Shown: positions 7,337 to 17,066, counted from the stretch's first letter. The stretch is DNA of 64,000 nucleotides from Thiohalocapsa sp. (GCA_028277725.1 JANQFX010000102.1:62001-126000); one strand, 5' to 3'. Numbers and translations: made by a program. The notes: a model not told the origin generated them from the letters alone.

Positions 7337-7579
7337 ATGCAGAATCAGATACATGGGCACGAAGTAATGAAGATGATGATAGAAACGGGCACTTCATACA
7401 CCAGAGCCACGCTTCGCTCCGCGATTGTTGGCCGATTTGGAGATGATGCCAGATTCTATACCTGCTCTGCGGAGAATATGACGCCCGACCAACTCATCAC
7501 GTTCCTTGAGGCCCAGGGCAAGTTTGTCGAAAACCGCGACGGCTTCACGACAGAGCCCGGCCGGATATGCGATCACTGA
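7337..7579 (+). CDS. yecH: YecH family (DUF2492) metal-binding protein
   Basis: The 80-residue product matches E. coli YecH along its length: IHGHEVMKMMIE at the start, ARFYTCSAENMTPDQLI in the middle, and an ending with GFTTEPGRICDH. Histidines in the N-terminal HGH and the two cysteines (about C43 and C78) are the likely metal ligands. The role of the family is not known. The start is supported by length and homology. The gene lies just after attC site 2, so it appears to be carried as an integron-type cassette, and it is less GC-rich than the aldehyde dehydrogenase downstream. Confidence 0.88.
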   Translation: MQNQIHGHEVMKMMIETGTSYTRATLRSAIVGRFGDDARFYTCSAENMTPDQLITFLEAQGKFVENRDGFTTEPGRICDH

Positions 7580-7583
7580 AGGT

Positions 7584-7664
7584 GCCGAACAAAGCCGTTG
7601 AGCGTATGCCTGTCCGCATGTCTGCTACGGCATGGCAAACGGCGTATGTAAAGAGTTGTTCGAG
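7584..7664 (+). other. Degenerate attC-like palindrome after yecH
   Basis: GCCGAAC at 7584 and GTTCGAG at 7658 are near complements. Between them AAGCCGTT pairs with AACGG and ATGCC with GGCAT. The spacing (81 bases) and position five bases after the yecH stop suit an attC, but pairing is weaker than in sites 1 and 2. Confidence 0.35.
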
Positions 7665-7823
7665 TTCAAGATTGTCGATAAGAAGTCAAGCATGTACCTC
7701 TGGTAGGCAGAATGCGTGCGCGTAGATCTAGGTGACGCCCAAGGCGCACTGGATTTCGGTAGTTGGACCACGCTGGGTCGGATTCTGCGATTCTCTAGGC
7801 GCCGGTCCCCTGGAGATTCCAAC

Positions 7824-9188
7824 ATGGCATTCGAGAGCATCAACCCCGCCATCGGCGACGTCGTGGAGCGATTCGACCCCATGGCCGAGTCGGATCTGGG
7901 CACTCGACTGGAGGCCGCCGCCGCTGCCGCAACCCCTTGGGCGGAGACACGCATCGAGGAGCGTTGCGCCTTGCTCGCACGCCTGGCGGTGCGGTTGCGG
8001 GAGGACAGGGCGGCCCTCGCGGCCCTGATCACGCGCGAGATGGGCAAGCTCATCGGCGAGGCCGAGGCGGAGATCGACAAGTGCGCCCTGCTCTGCGACC
8101 ACTATGCCGAGCACGCCGCCCACTATCTCCAGGACGAGCACATCGCCTCCGACGCCGGACACAGCCTGGTGGCGTGCCAGCCGCTGGGCGTGGTGCTGGC
8201 GGTGATGCCCTGGAACTTTCCCTTCTGGCAGGTGTTCCGTTGCGCGGCACCGTCCCTCGCGGCAGGCAACCCCGTCCTGCTGAAGCACGCCTCGAACGTG
8301 CCCCGCTGTGCGCTCGCCATCGCGGACCTGTTCCGAGCGGCCGGCGCGCCGGAGGGCGTCTTCTCCACCCTGCTCATCGAGGCGGGCCGCGTGGAGGCGG
8401 TGATCGCCCACCCCGCGGTGCGGGCCGTGAGCCTCACCGGCAGTGAGGCGGCGGGGCGGCGGGTCGCGGCCGCCGCCGGCGCACGACTCAAGAAGGTCGT
8501 GCTGGAACTCGGCGGGTCCGATCCCTTCGTGGTGCTGGACGACGCGGATCTCGATCTGGCCGCGGAGACGGCGGTAAGGGCGCGGTTCATGAACGCCGGG
8601 CAGAGCTGCATTGCGGCCAAGCGCTTCATCGTCGTCGAGTCCGTGGAAGCGGCCTTCCTGGAACGCCTGCGCACGGGCATCGAAGCCCTGCAGCCCGGTG
8701 ATCCGGCCCGCCCCGAAACCACCCTGGCCCCCATGGCCCGCGCGGACCTGCGCGACGAACTGCACGAGCAGGTTAGGGCAAGCATCGCCGGCGGCGCCGA
8801 GTTGCTGCTGGGTGGCGCCAGCCTGACCGGGGCGGGCTTCCACTACGCGCCGACGCTGCTCCACCGGGTGCAACCGGGCACGCCCGCCTACGCGGACGAG
8901 TTGTTCGGGCCGGTGGCGGCCGTACTCTGCGCCGAGGACGAGGCGCACGCCCTGCGCCTCGCCAACGACACCCGCTTCGGCCTGGGCGGCAGCGTCTGGA
9001 CCGAGGACAGCGCACGTGGCGAGCGATTCGCGCGGCGCATGGCCTGCGGCGCCGCCTTCGTCAACGGCATGGTCAAGAGCGACCCGCGCCTGCCCTTCGG
9101 CGGCATCGGCGACTCCGGCTACGGACGCGAACTCTCGCGCCACGGCATCCAGGAGTTCGTCAACCTGCAGACGATCTGGGTGCGCTGA
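7824..9188 (+). CDS. NAD(P)-dependent aldehyde dehydrogenase (succinate-semialdehyde dehydrogenase-like)
   Basis: The 454-residue product starts at the ATG at 7824, which has GGAG eight bases upstream; the frame is open further upstream without support. Family motifs are present: PWNFPFWQV (128-136), the cofactor-site SLTGSEAAGR, catalytic glutamate E228 in LELGGSDPF and nucleophilic cysteine C262 in NAGQSCIAAKR. The Ser and length pattern (LELGGSDPFVVLDDADLD) is typical of the GabD-like subgroup, which oxidises succinate semialdehyde or related short aldehydes in the cytoplasm. The exact substrate is not determined. It is convergent with the ptsG-like gene, from which it is separated by a hairpin. 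Confidence 0.9.
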   Translation: MAFESINPAIGDVVERFDPMAESDLGTRLEAAAAAATPWAETRIEERCALLARLAVRLREDRAALAALITREMGKLIGEAEAEIDKCALLCDHYAEHAAHYLQDEHIASDAGHSLVACQPLGVVLAVMPWNFPFWQVFRCAAPSLAAGNPVLLKHASNVPRCALAIADLFRAAGAPEGVFSTLLIEAGRVEAVIAHPAVRAVSLTGSEAAGRRVAAAAGARLKKVVLELGGSDPFVVLDDADLDLAAETAVRARFMNAGQSCIAAKRFIVVESVEAAFLERLRTGIEALQPGDPARPETTLAPMARADLRDELHEQVRASIAGGAELLLGGASLTGAGFHYAPTLLHRVQPGTPAYADELFGPVAAVLCAEDEAHALRLANDTRFGLGGSVWTEDSARGERFARRMACGAAFVNGMVKSDPRLPFGGIGDSGYGRELSRHGIQEFVNLQTIWVR

Positions 9189-9233
9189 GCCCGGAGCGGC
9201 CGGGAAACGGGCCGCTGGAGCGGCCGCCCGACA

Positions 9234-9255
9234 CTCCGACGCCGGAGCGTCGGAG
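9234..9255. terminator. Hairpin between convergent genes
   Basis: CTCCGACG (9234-9241) pairs perfectly with CGTCGGAG (9248-9255) around a 6-base loop. A second GC stem (CGGCC/GGCCG) lies just before it. The site lies between the aldehyde dehydrogenase and the convergent PTS permease, so it may act as a terminator in both directions, although there is no T-run. Confidence 0.45.
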
Positions 9256-9273
9256 CGAGCGCTGACGCGGTGG

Positions 9274-11370
9274 CTACCCCGCCATCGCCGCCTTCATCTC
9301 CGCCGCGTACTGATCGGCGTTGAGGCCGACGATGAGGTGCAGGACGTTGTCCGGCAGGTGCATGACGGCCTGCACGCCGGCGGCCGTGAGCGCGGCCTCG
9401 TCCAGTTTGGCGACATCCACCACGGCGACGCGCAGCCGCGTCTCTGCGGCGGGCTCGGTCTGGTCGATGTTGCCGGCGCCGCCGAGGGCCGCGAGCATGG
9501 CGCGGGCCTTCTCTGGTGCCTGCGGATCGCGGGCGCGCGGGCGCAGGTCGTCGGCCTTGTGGCGGACCTTCGGGGCCTTGGCGCCCTGGGGCAGCTCGGC
9601 CTCGGGGCCGGCGTGGGCCAGGTACTCCTCCATGTCCGTCTTCAGGTTGTCGGACTTGGGTCCGAAGATGGCCTGCAGGTTGTTGCCGACCATCACCACG
9701 CCGGCGGCGCCCATGGCCTTGAGCTTGTCCGGGTCGGCCTTGTCGATGTCCGTCACCTCGATGCGCAGGCGCGTGATGCAGGCGTCGAGCCCCTGGATGT
9801 TGCTCTTGCCGCCGAAGGCGAGCACCAGCTCCTTGGCGTACTCGTCGGCGACGACGTCCTTGTAGTCCTCGGCCCCGGCCGTCTCGGCCTCGCGACCGGG
9901 GGTCTTGAGGTCGAGTTTCAGGATCAGGGTGCGGAAGGCGACGTAGTAGACGAGCGCGAAGATCGGCCCGAGGACCAGCACGATCCAGGGCCTGATGTTG
10001 TTGACGAAATAGAGCGCGTAGTCGATGAAGCCGTGGCTGAAGCTGTAGCCGAGCCTGGCGTCGAGGAGGTAGGTCGTCAGGTAGGCGATGCCGACGAGCA
10101 CCGCGTGCACCGCGTACAGCAGGGGCGCGACGAAGAGGAAGGCGAACTCCAAAGGCTCCGTGATGCCGGTCAGGAAGCTGGTCAGCGCCGCCGAGCCCAT
10201 GATGCCGGCGACCCGCGCCTTATGCTCCGGCTTGGCGGTGTGGTAGATGGCCAGCGCGGCAGCGGGCAGGCCGAACATCTTGAACACGAAGCCGCCACCG
10301 AGGATGGCCGCCTCGTAGTCGCCGGCGAAATAGCGGCTGATGACGCCGTGCACGGCCTCGCCGGTGTCGGGGTCGATGTAGGTGCCGACCTCGAAGAAGA
10401 AGGGCACGTTCCAGATGTGGTGCAGGCCGAAGGGCAGCAGCATGCGCTCGACCACGCCGTAGATGGTCACCGCCGCGGCCGGATTGCCGTAGGCGGCCCA
10501 GTCACCGAAGCTGCGGATGGCACCGCCGATGGGCGGCCAGATCACCGCCAGGACGGCGGCGAGCCCGATAGCCGCGAAGGACACGACGATGGGCACGAAG
10601 CGCTTGCCGGCGAAGAAGCCGAGATACGGCGGCAGCTGGATGCGGTAGTACCTGTTGAACAGTGAGGCGGCGATGAGGCCGATCAGGATGCCGCCGAAGA
10701 CACCGGTGTCGATGGACTCGATGCCCATGACCTCCTTGATCTCGGCGCGGCTGCGCGCGACCGGGAAGGGCACGGCGTCGCCGTCGGCACCCTGGAACAG
10801 GGCCAGCGCGCCCTGCCCTTGCTCGACCTCCTGCACCGAGAAGGGCACGCTCACGGCGGCCTCGCCTTCGCCGCAGGTGACGGCGCGGGTGGCGGCATCG
10901 GGAATCTCGTCCAGCCGCACCTTGCTCAGGGTGCGCCCGGCGGCATCCAGGCAGACGAAGCGCTCGTGCGCCTGATCGTATTCGACGTAGGCGCTGCCCT
11001 CGGCCAGCTCCAGCGGCTCCACCGGTGCCGTCCATTGGATGAACATGAGCCCGATGACGCCGAGGGCGGCCAGCAGCACGAAGTAGCCGACGGTGGCCGC
11101 CAGCGCGGCGACGCCGTCGTTCTTGGTGAAGCCCAGCACCACGCCGATGGCGAAGATCAGCGGCAGGATGGTGAACACCGCCCCGCCCGAGGCGGCCATG
11201 ACCTCTCCCAGGGAGACGAGCCAGGCGGGCAGGGTCTCGGCGCCGGCGATGGAGCTGCCGACACCCAGGAGGATGCCGGCCACCGGCAGCACCGACACCG
11301 GCAGCATCAGCGCCTTGCCGATCTTCTGCAGGTTGCCGAAAGCGGCATCCCAGGTTGCTTTGAGGCTCAT
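9274..11370 (-). CDS. ptsG: PTS glucose-type EIICB permease with an extra, degenerate EIIB domain
   Basis: The 698-residue product aligns by eye with E. coli PtsG. It has an EIIC membrane domain (about 1-490, with [37 protein letters not shown] and [10 protein letters not shown]) and a linker ending KTPGRE. An EIIB domain follows, with phosphorylatable C531 in LDACITRLR. Two things are unusual. About 70-100 extra residues lie between positions 113 and 215, where E. coli PtsG has a short loop. A second EIIB-like domain (about 621-698) aligns AAETRLRV with ACITRLRI, so the cysteine is replaced by alanine (A642). It presumably imports glucose or a similar hexose using phosphate from the fused EIIA-HPr-EI protein encoded upstream on the same strand. 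Confidence 0.9.
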   Translation of the reverse strand: MSLKATWDAAFGNLQKIGKALMLPVSVLPVAGILLGVGSSIAGAETLPAWLVSLGEVMAASGGAVFTILPLIFAIGVVLGFTKNDGVAALAATVGYFVLLAALGVIGLMFIQWTAPVEPLELAEGSAYVEYDQAHERFVCLDAAGRTLSKVRLDEIPDAATRAVTCGEGEAAVSVPFSVQEVEQGQGALALFQGADGDAVPFPVARSRAEIKEVMGIESIDTGVFGGILIGLIAASLFNRYYRIQLPPYLGFFAGKRFVPIVVSFAAIGLAAVLAVIWPPIGGAIRSFGDWAAYGNPAAAVTIYGVVERMLLPFGLHHIWNVPFFFEVGTYIDPDTGEAVHGVISRYFAGDYEAAILGGGFVFKMFGLPAAALAIYHTAKPEHKARVAGIMGSAALTSFLTGITEPLEFAFLFVAPLLYAVHAVLVGIAYLTTYLLDARLGYSFSHGFIDYALYFVNNIRPWIVLVLGPIFALVYYVAFRTLILKLDLKTPGREAETAGAEDYKDVVADEYAKELVLAFGGKSNIQGLDACITRLRIEVTDIDKADPDKLKAMGAAGVVMVGNNLQAIFGPKSDNLKTDMEEYLAHAGPEAELPQGAKAPKVRHKADDLRPRARDPQAPEKARAMLAALGGAGNIDQTEPAAETRLRVAVVDVAKLDEAALTAAGVQAVMHLPDNVLHLIVGLNADQYAAEMKAAMAG

Positions 11371-11484
11371 GGACGGTTCTCCCTTTTCGGTGGTCTCGGG
11401 GGCCGGACGGGGGCTGACCGGTTCCTGTTGCTCTTGTTCTTTGAGTCGACGGCGCCCCGTCTGCTGCTCCAGCGCAGCGCGCTG

Positions 11485-11561
11485 GTCGGGCCGACGTCAG
11501 GAGGCCCGACAAACATGCGCTTACGGCACGCGGCGCGTCGGGCTTCGTACCTCAGCCCGAC
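11485..11561. repeat. Paired GTCGGGC hairpins
   Basis: GTCGGGCC/GGCCCGAC (11485-11492 and 11503-11510) and GTCGGGCT/AGCCCGAC (11537-11544 and 11554-11561) form two perfect 8-bp stems about 26 bases apart, in the gap between the DUF4124 and ptsG genes. The arrangement resembles dispersed intergenic palindromes common in proteobacteria. It could affect transcript ends within the PTS locus. Confidence 0.6.
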
Positions 11562-11627
11562 CTGCGGCGGTTCTCCCGCCCGGGTGTGTTGGACGGGCGC
11601 TCGCCATCGAGATGCCCGATCGGTGCG

Positions 11628-12167
11628 TCATTCCGCCCGCAGTCGCGACAGCTCGCCCTCCAGCTCCTCGATGCGGGTGTCGTAGTCGTCGACGACAGCC
11701 TGCATCTCGACACGCTTCTCGACCCGATAGGTGTCATCGGCGCGGTCCTCGGTGCCGCGCTGACGCTCGGCCGCGAGTTCGCCCAAGGTGCGGTCGCGCG
11801 CCTGCTTCAGCTCCGAGATCTCCCGTTCCGTGGCGGCGATGCGCTGCCGGCGTTCGTCGTCGGCGGCCGCGGCGTCTGCAGCGGCCGCGGTCTCCTGCGC
11901 GCGGGCCGAGGCCTGCGAGGCCTCGGCGGCGGTCGGTTCGGTGTATTCGATGTCGACGGGCTGGGCGTCGCTACCGCAGGGCGTCTGTGAGAAGGTCACG
12001 CTGTCGTCATCCTGGCAGCGGTACATCTGCTCGTCAGCGGCCTGTGCGGGCGAGCCGAGCAGCAGGAGGGGCAGCGTCCCGACGATGGCGATGGCTCGTG
12101 CGAACCCGCCGGCGCGCACCGTGACCCGGCCGGCGGTTGCGGGGAAAGCGTCCCAGGGCTTCGGCAT
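11628..12167 (-). CDS. DUF4124 domain protein with signal peptide and coiled coil
   Basis: The 179-residue product has a basic N-terminus followed by a hydrophobic signal region (AIAIVGTLPLLLLG) and a likely signal-peptidase site after SPAQA. Then comes a short DUF4124 domain (EQMYRCQDDDSVTFSQTPCG) with two cysteines. The second half is a long charged, alanine-rich coiled coil (about residues 75-178). It should be periplasmic. Its function is not known. It lies between the PTS genes on the same strand, 66 bases after the EIIA-HPr-EI gene, so it may be cotranscribed. A start later in the long N-terminal lead is possible. Confidence 0.75.
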   Translation of the reverse strand: MPKPWDAFPATAGRVTVRAGGFARAIAIVGTLPLLLLGSPAQAADEQMYRCQDDDSVTFSQTPCGSDAQPVDIEYTEPTAAEASQASARAQETAAAADAAAADDERRQRIAATEREISELKQARDRTLGELAAERQRGTEDRADDTYRVEKRVEMQAVVDDYDTRIEELEGELSRLRAE

Positions 12168-12233
12168 GTCGATCTCCCGGTGTCTGCTGTGGAATGGAAC
12201 CGGACGGGCGCCGCCCGCGGCCGCGGGTGAGGG

Positions 12234-14771
12234 TCAGTCGTCGCTCGCCACCAGGGCGCGCACCTCGGCGGCGGTATCGCAGGCGAGGGCCTGATCCGCC
12301 AGGGTCCGGCAGCCCGCCAGGGAGCGCTCGCGCACCGCGGCCTTCACGGTCGGGATGACCGGCACGCTCACGGACAGCTCGTCGACGCCTAGCCCAACCA
12401 GAATGGGCACCGCCTGCGGATCGCTGGCGACGCCGCCGCAGACGCCGACCCACTTGCCCTCGGCATGGGCGCCGTCGCAGGTCTGCTTGATCAGCTGCAG
12501 CACGGCCGGATTCAGGGCGTCGGCCTTGGCGCCGAGCTTCGGGTGACCGCGATCCATGGCCAGGGTGTACTGGGTCAGGTCGTTGGTGCCGACGGAGAAG
12601 AAGGCGACCTCCTTGGCGAACTGCCGCGCCATCACGGCGGTGGACGGCACCTCCACCATGATGCCCACCTCGACCTCGCCCGCGTCGGCGACCCTGGCGC
12701 GCTCCTCGTCGATCAGCCCCTTGACGGCACGGATCTCGTCGATGGTGGCGATCATCGGGAACATCATGCGCAGCCGGGCCCGGGGCGTTGCACTGGCGCG
12801 CAGGATGGCGCGCACCTGGGTGCGCAGGATCTCCGGCTTGTCCAGCCCGATACGCACGCCACGGATGCCGAGGAAGGGGTTCTCCTCTCGCGGCATGGGC
12901 AGGTAGGGCAAGGGCTTGTCGCCGCCGACGTCCAGGGTGCGGATGAGCAGCGGGCGGCCCTCCAGGGCGGTGGCGATCTCGGCGTAGATGCTGGTCTGCT
13001 CATCCTCGGTGGGGGCGGTCTGGCGCTCCAGGTAGAGGAACTCCGATCGCAACAACCCAACGCCCTCGCCGCCGAGGGGCAGCGACGCCCGGGCGTCGTC
13101 CAGTCCACCGATGTTCGCGACCACCTCCGCACGATGGCCGTCGGTGGTGATGGCGGGCTCGTGCGCGGCGGCGAGATCGGCCTGCTTCCTCTGGGCCATG
13201 CGGTGCTTGAGGGTCAGGATGCGTTCGACCTCGGCCGGGTCCGGATCGATGCGGAGCTGGCCCTTGCCGCCGTCCAGGATCACGTCCTGACCGTCGTCGA
13301 GCTCGAGCGCGCGCGGCTCGATGCCGGCCACGGCCGGGATGTCCAGGGAGCGGGCCAGAATGGCGACATGGGAGGTGGCGCCGCCGCCCACCGTGGCGAA
13401 CCCGAACACCATCGCCGGGTCCAGCTTGGCGGTATCGGACGGCGACAGGTCCTCGGCGATCAGGATGGCCCCCTGCGGGATCTCCGGCTCCTGCACCGGC
13501 TGGCCGGTGAGGATGCCGAGCACGCGGCGGCCGACATCGCGCAGGTCCGCGGCGCGCCCGGCCATGACCTCGTTCTTGAGCCCGGCGAGGCGCTCGGCGT
13601 GGGTGGCGTAGGCGCGCTGCCAGGCGAAGGCCGCCGACTTGCCCTTGGCGATGGCACTGTCGGCGATGTCCATCAGGTCCGGGTCCTGGAGCAGCTCCTG
13701 GTGGGCCGCGAAGATGGCCGCCTTGGCCGGGTCGGCCTTGGCATGCAGCTCGGCCTGCAGGGCCTCGAGCTCGTTCTTGGCGTGCTCGATGGCATCCTCC
13801 AGGGCGCGGGTCTCGACCCGCGGCTCACCTGCGGCCAGCTCCGTCACCTGGAGCTCATCGCGGCGCAGCTGGAACACCCTGCCGACGCCGAGGCCGGGTG
13901 ATGCGGCGACGCCGAGCAGCAGCGTCGGGTCGTCAGAGCGCGGGCGCGGGGGCGGTGCCGCGGCCGGATCCGGCTCCGTGGTGGCCGGGGCCGGCGCCGG
14001 GGCCGTGCCCTCGTCGCCCAGCCCGGCGGCCAGCTCGGGGGCGATGGCGGCAATGGCCTCGTCCGCGTCCGGCCCGGTGGCGATGACCACCACCTTGTCG
14101 TTCAGCGAAACCTCCAGGCCCATGATGGAGACGACGCTCTTCGCGTTGGCCTCGTCCTCTCCTCGCCGCAGCAACACCCTGGACTGGAAGCGCTTGGCCA
14201 GATTGGCGAGCACCGCGGCCGGGCGGGCGTGCAGGCCGGTCGGGTTCGGGATCAGGATGGCCTCGGAGCTGGCCGTCTTGCCGCTAGACTCGGCCTCGGC
14301 CGCGTCACCGGCCGCCGTCTCGATGCCGAGGAACAGGTCCCGACCCGCCTGCACCAGCCCCGTGGCGGGCCTGATGCCCGCGACCCGCTCCATGTTGGTG
14401 ACGAGGACTTGGGTCAGCAGGCTCTTGGCGTGGGTGGCGAGGTAGTCCGCATCGAAACCGAGCAGCGGGTCGCCGGTGCTGACGGTAGCGCCCTCGGCGA
14501 CCTTGGGCGTGAAGCCCTCGCCCTTCAGATTCACGGTGTCGAGGCCGATGTGCATCATCACCTCGATCCCGTCCGCTGTGGTCAGGGTGACGGCGTGATG
14601 GGCCTTGTGCAGCTGGGTCACCTTACCGTCGCAGGGCGCGACCAACAGCGCGTCGATGGGATCGATGGAGGCGCCATCGCCGACCATCTTCTGCGAGAAC
14701 ACGGGGTCCGGCACCTGTTCGAGCGGGACCACGACGCCGCTCAGCGGCGCCTTCAGGCTGATGCTGGCCAA
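12234..14771 (-). CDS. Fused PTS phosphotransferase EIIA(Glc)-HPr-EI
   Basis: The 845-residue protein carries the whole soluble PTS chain. EIIA of the Crr type occupies about 1-150, with active H74 in VMMHIGLDTV and H59 nearby. HPr occupies about 170-255, with H181 in NPTGLHARPAAV. EI begins at about 283, with phospho-histidine H468 in GGGATSHVAILARS and a PEP-binding C-terminal barrel containing GVCGGVASDP. A proline-alanine linker (about 257-280) joins HPr and EI. Phosphate should pass from PEP through EI, HPr and EIIA to the EIIB cysteine of the permease encoded about 0.9 kb downstream. HPr residue 46-type serine is present in KSVVSIMGLE. This arrangement gives one dedicated sugar uptake pathway rather than a general PTS. 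Confidence 0.93.
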   Translation of the reverse strand: MASISLKAPLSGVVVPLEQVPDPVFSQKMVGDGASIDPIDALLVAPCDGKVTQLHKAHHAVTLTTADGIEVMMHIGLDTVNLKGEGFTPKVAEGATVSTGDPLLGFDADYLATHAKSLLTQVLVTNMERVAGIRPATGLVQAGRDLFLGIETAAGDAAEAESSGKTASSEAILIPNPTGLHARPAAVLANLAKRFQSRVLLRRGEDEANAKSVVSIMGLEVSLNDKVVVIATGPDADEAIAAIAPELAAGLGDEGTAPAPAPATTEPDPAAAPPPRPRSDDPTLLLGVAASPGLGVGRVFQLRRDELQVTELAAGEPRVETRALEDAIEHAKNELEALQAELHAKADPAKAAIFAAHQELLQDPDLMDIADSAIAKGKSAAFAWQRAYATHAERLAGLKNEVMAGRAADLRDVGRRVLGILTGQPVQEPEIPQGAILIAEDLSPSDTAKLDPAMVFGFATVGGGATSHVAILARSLDIPAVAGIEPRALELDDGQDVILDGGKGQLRIDPDPAEVERILTLKHRMAQRKQADLAAAHEPAITTDGHRAEVVANIGGLDDARASLPLGGEGVGLLRSEFLYLERQTAPTEDEQTSIYAEIATALEGRPLLIRTLDVGGDKPLPYLPMPREENPFLGIRGVRIGLDKPEILRTQVRAILRASATPRARLRMMFPMIATIDEIRAVKGLIDEERARVADAGEVEVGIMVEVPSTAVMARQFAKEVAFFSVGTNDLTQYTLAMDRGHPKLGAKADALNPAVLQLIKQTCDGAHAEGKWVGVCGGVASDPQAVPILVGLGVDELSVSVPVIPTVKAAVRERSLAGCRTLADQALACDTAAEVRALVASDD

Positions 14772-14936
14772 AGGGCTTCCTCCTCCCGGCCTGGTCGATG
14801 GCGGCGCCTTGGCGCCCGCGCCCGGCCGATGCTGTCGTCGTTGTGGGCGTTCTGCCGGCTCGGAGTGTAGCCTAGTTCAACGGCGCCGCCTTAGGGGAAA
14901 CACGCTCAAAAGGGATCGCGCTCGACCCCGCCCGCG

Positions 14937-15968
14937 TCACTCCCAGCGAAAGACCCGCGCCGCCCCGACCAGCAGCAGCGCGGCGAGCGCCAGAAGCAGC
15001 GCCACCTGCGGCATCACGTCGAACACGCCGGCGCCGTCGATCATGATGTCGCGCGCAGCGTCCACCAGGTGGGTCAGCGGCATCAGCTGACTGAGCCACT
15101 GGGCGGCGGTGCTGGTGCCCTCCATGGAGAACCAGACGCCGGACAGCAAGAGCATGGGGAAGGCCATGAGATTGAGCAGGCCGTCGGCCAGTTCTTCGGT
15201 GCGGAGCCTGGCCGCGACCGTGAGGCCGAGGCTGATCATGCATAGCGCGCCGGCGAGGTAGACCAGCACCAGCGCAGCGTAGGAGCCGCGCATCGGGAAG
15301 TCCAGCAGCGCCAAGGCGCCCAGGTACACCACCGTGCTGGTGGACATGACCACCAGCAGCCGCGAGAGCACCTGGGCCGACAGGAACTCCAGCGGGCGCA
15401 GCGGCGTCGCCTTGAGCCGCCGCAGCACGCCGTTCTTGCGGTAGCGCACCACCACCCAGCCGACGCCCCAGAGGCTGGAGAAGACCACGTTCATGGCGAG
15501 CACGCCGGGCAGGGCCCAGTCGGCATAGCTCAGTGCCTCGCCTTCCGCGACTCGGCGCTCGGGGGCCGGCTCGCCCGCGCGGGCTTGGGCGCCGAGCAGC
15601 AGGCGCTCGACGATGACACCGTTGGGTGACTCCGGGTTGACCCAATAGCCGGCGATGTCGCCGGCCGGGGCGCGGGCGTCTAGGAGCAGGTCCAGCTGGT
15701 GATAGGCGATCTTGTTCACCGCTCCCGCCTCGTCATCCATGGGCACGAAGGTCACATGCGGCGTGGCGAGGAACGAGGACTGCTCCGGAGTCTCGTGCGC
15801 ATCGCCGAGCAGCCCGACCTTGAAAAGATCCGACGGCTCACCACCGAAGATGAACGCGAAGGCGCCGATCAGCATCGCCGGCATGAAGATGTTCCAGATC
15901 AGCCCGGCGCTGTCGCGATAGAACTCGCGGTTGCGGGCGACGAAGATGGCAAGGATGCGTTGCAGCAT
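14937..15968 (-). CDS. ABC-2 type transporter permease
   Basis: The 343-residue product from the ATG at 15968 has an N-terminal membrane segment (residues ~20-40), a large extracytoplasmic region of about 150 residues, and five or six C-terminal membrane segments. This is the layout of drug- or polysaccharide-exporting ABC-2 permeases of the YhgE/DrrB type. The motif WGVGWVVVRYRKNGVLRRLKATPL is the conserved amphipathic region (first twenty residues WGVGWVVVRYRKNGVLRRLK). It forms an exporter with the ATPase at 16164-17066, which lies 195 bases upstream on the same strand. The substrate is unknown. The frame is open further upstream to 16139, but MLQRILAIFV is the natural start. Confidence 0.85.
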   Translation of the reverse strand: MLQRILAIFVARNREFYRDSAGLIWNIFMPAMLIGAFAFIFGGEPSDLFKVGLLGDAHETPEQSSFLATPHVTFVPMDDEAGAVNKIAYHQLDLLLDARAPAGDIAGYWVNPESPNGVIVERLLLGAQARAGEPAPERRVAEGEALSYADWALPGVLAMNVVFSSLWGVGWVVVRYRKNGVLRRLKATPLRPLEFLSAQVLSRLLVVMSTSTVVYLGALALLDFPMRGSYAALVLVYLAGALCMISLGLTVAARLRTEELADGLLNLMAFPMLLLSGVWFSMEGTSTAAQWLSQLMPLTHLVDAARDIMIDGAGVFDVMPQVALLLALAALLLVGAARVFRWE

Positions 15969-16163
15969 GGTCGAGGCGCCGAAGGCTGTGCGATGACTCG
16001 GAGGGTGTTGTCGGCTGTTGGCCCGAATAACGGTGGCGCATCCGCGCGCCGGACGAGGGTCTTTGCAGGTTGCAAACTCCCGCTCGGGGGAAGACGGCTT
16101 GAGGCGGTACGAGTGTCGACCTCCAGGTCGATACGCCACGCAACCGACACGCCGCCAACGAAC

Positions 16164-17066
16164 TCAAGACCGCAAGCTGTGCCCGGTCAGCTTCAGGAAC
16201 AGGTCTTCCAGGCTCGGCGTCTCCACCCGCAGCGCGGTCAGCTCCGCGCCGATCCGCTCCAGGTAGTCCAGCACCGGTGGCACTTGGTCGGTGTGCAGCT
16301 CGATCTCGTCATCGCCGCACCGGGCGTAGTCGGGCAGCGGCGTCGCCTCGGGCCAGGCCGATGTCGGCAGACGCACCATGGCCGGCGGAAAGTGCTCGCG
16401 CACCAGGGTACGGGGCGCGCCCTGGGTGATGATCCGCCCGTGGTCGACGATGGCGATCTCATCGCACAGCCGCTCCGCCTCCTCCATGTAGTGCGTGGTC
16501 AGTAGAATCGTGGTGCCGCGGGCGCGCACCGTCTCGATCAGACGCCAGAAGTTGCGCCGCGCCTGCGGGTCCAGCCCGGTGGTCGGCTCATCCAGGAATA
16601 CCAGGTCCGGCTCGTTCACCAGCGCGATGGCCAGCAGCAGCCGCTGGCGCTGGCCGCCCGAGAGTTTGCGGGTGTCGCGATTCATGATCTCGCCCAGGTC
16701 ACACAGCCGGATCAGCTCGTCGCGGTCTGTCGCGCGCGGATAGAGCCGCGCGAACATGGCCAGGGCCTCGGCGACGGTCTGAAAATCCTGCAATGCCGTC
16801 GCCTGGAACTGGATGCCGATGGACTCGCGGAAGTCGACACCGATGGGCGAGCCGCGGAACAGCACCTGCCCGGAGGTTGGGCGCTGGATGCCCTCCAGCA
16901 TCTCCAGCGTCGTGGTCTTGCCGGCACCGTTCGGCCCGAGCAGCCCGAAGCACTGACCCGGCCGCACCGAGAAGCTGAGACCGTCCACCGCCGTCACCCC
17001 CGGAAAGGACTTGCGCAGCTCGCGCGCTTCGATCAAGGGTGGGTTCGAGGGGGCAGATGCGTCCAT
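16164..17066 (-). CDS. ABC transporter ATP-binding protein (ABC-2 exporter)
   Basis: The 300-residue ATPase has Walker A GPNGAGKTTT, signature LSGGQRQRL, Walker B LVFLDEPTTGLD and the switch histidine in LLTTHYMEEA. The C-terminal extension of about 90 residues, ending DLFLKLTGHSLRS, is typical of DrrA/CcmA-type exporters. All catalytic residues look intact. It should energise the ABC-2 permease encoded next on the same strand. The gap of 195 bases between the two genes is long for a tight operon. Confidence 0.92.
   Translation of the reverse strand: MDASAPSNPPLIEARELRKSFPGVTAVDGLSFSVRPGQCFGLLGPNGAGKTTTLEMLEGIQRPTSGQVLFRGSPIGVDFRESIGIQFQATALQDFQTVAEALAMFARLYPRATDRDELIRLCDLGEIMNRDTRKLSGGQRQRLLLAIALVNEPDLVFLDEPTTGLDPQARRNFWRLIETVRARGTTILLTTHYMEEAERLCDEIAIVDHGRIITQGAPRTLVREHFPPAMVRLPTSAWPEATPLPDYARCGDDEIELHTDQVPPVLDYLERIGAELTALRVETPSLEDLFLKLTGHSLRS

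Noticed and set aside
12465..13901. Forward frame of about 478 codons opposite the EIIA-HPr-EI gene
   Set aside because: Antisense shadow of a gene with complete catalytic motifs.
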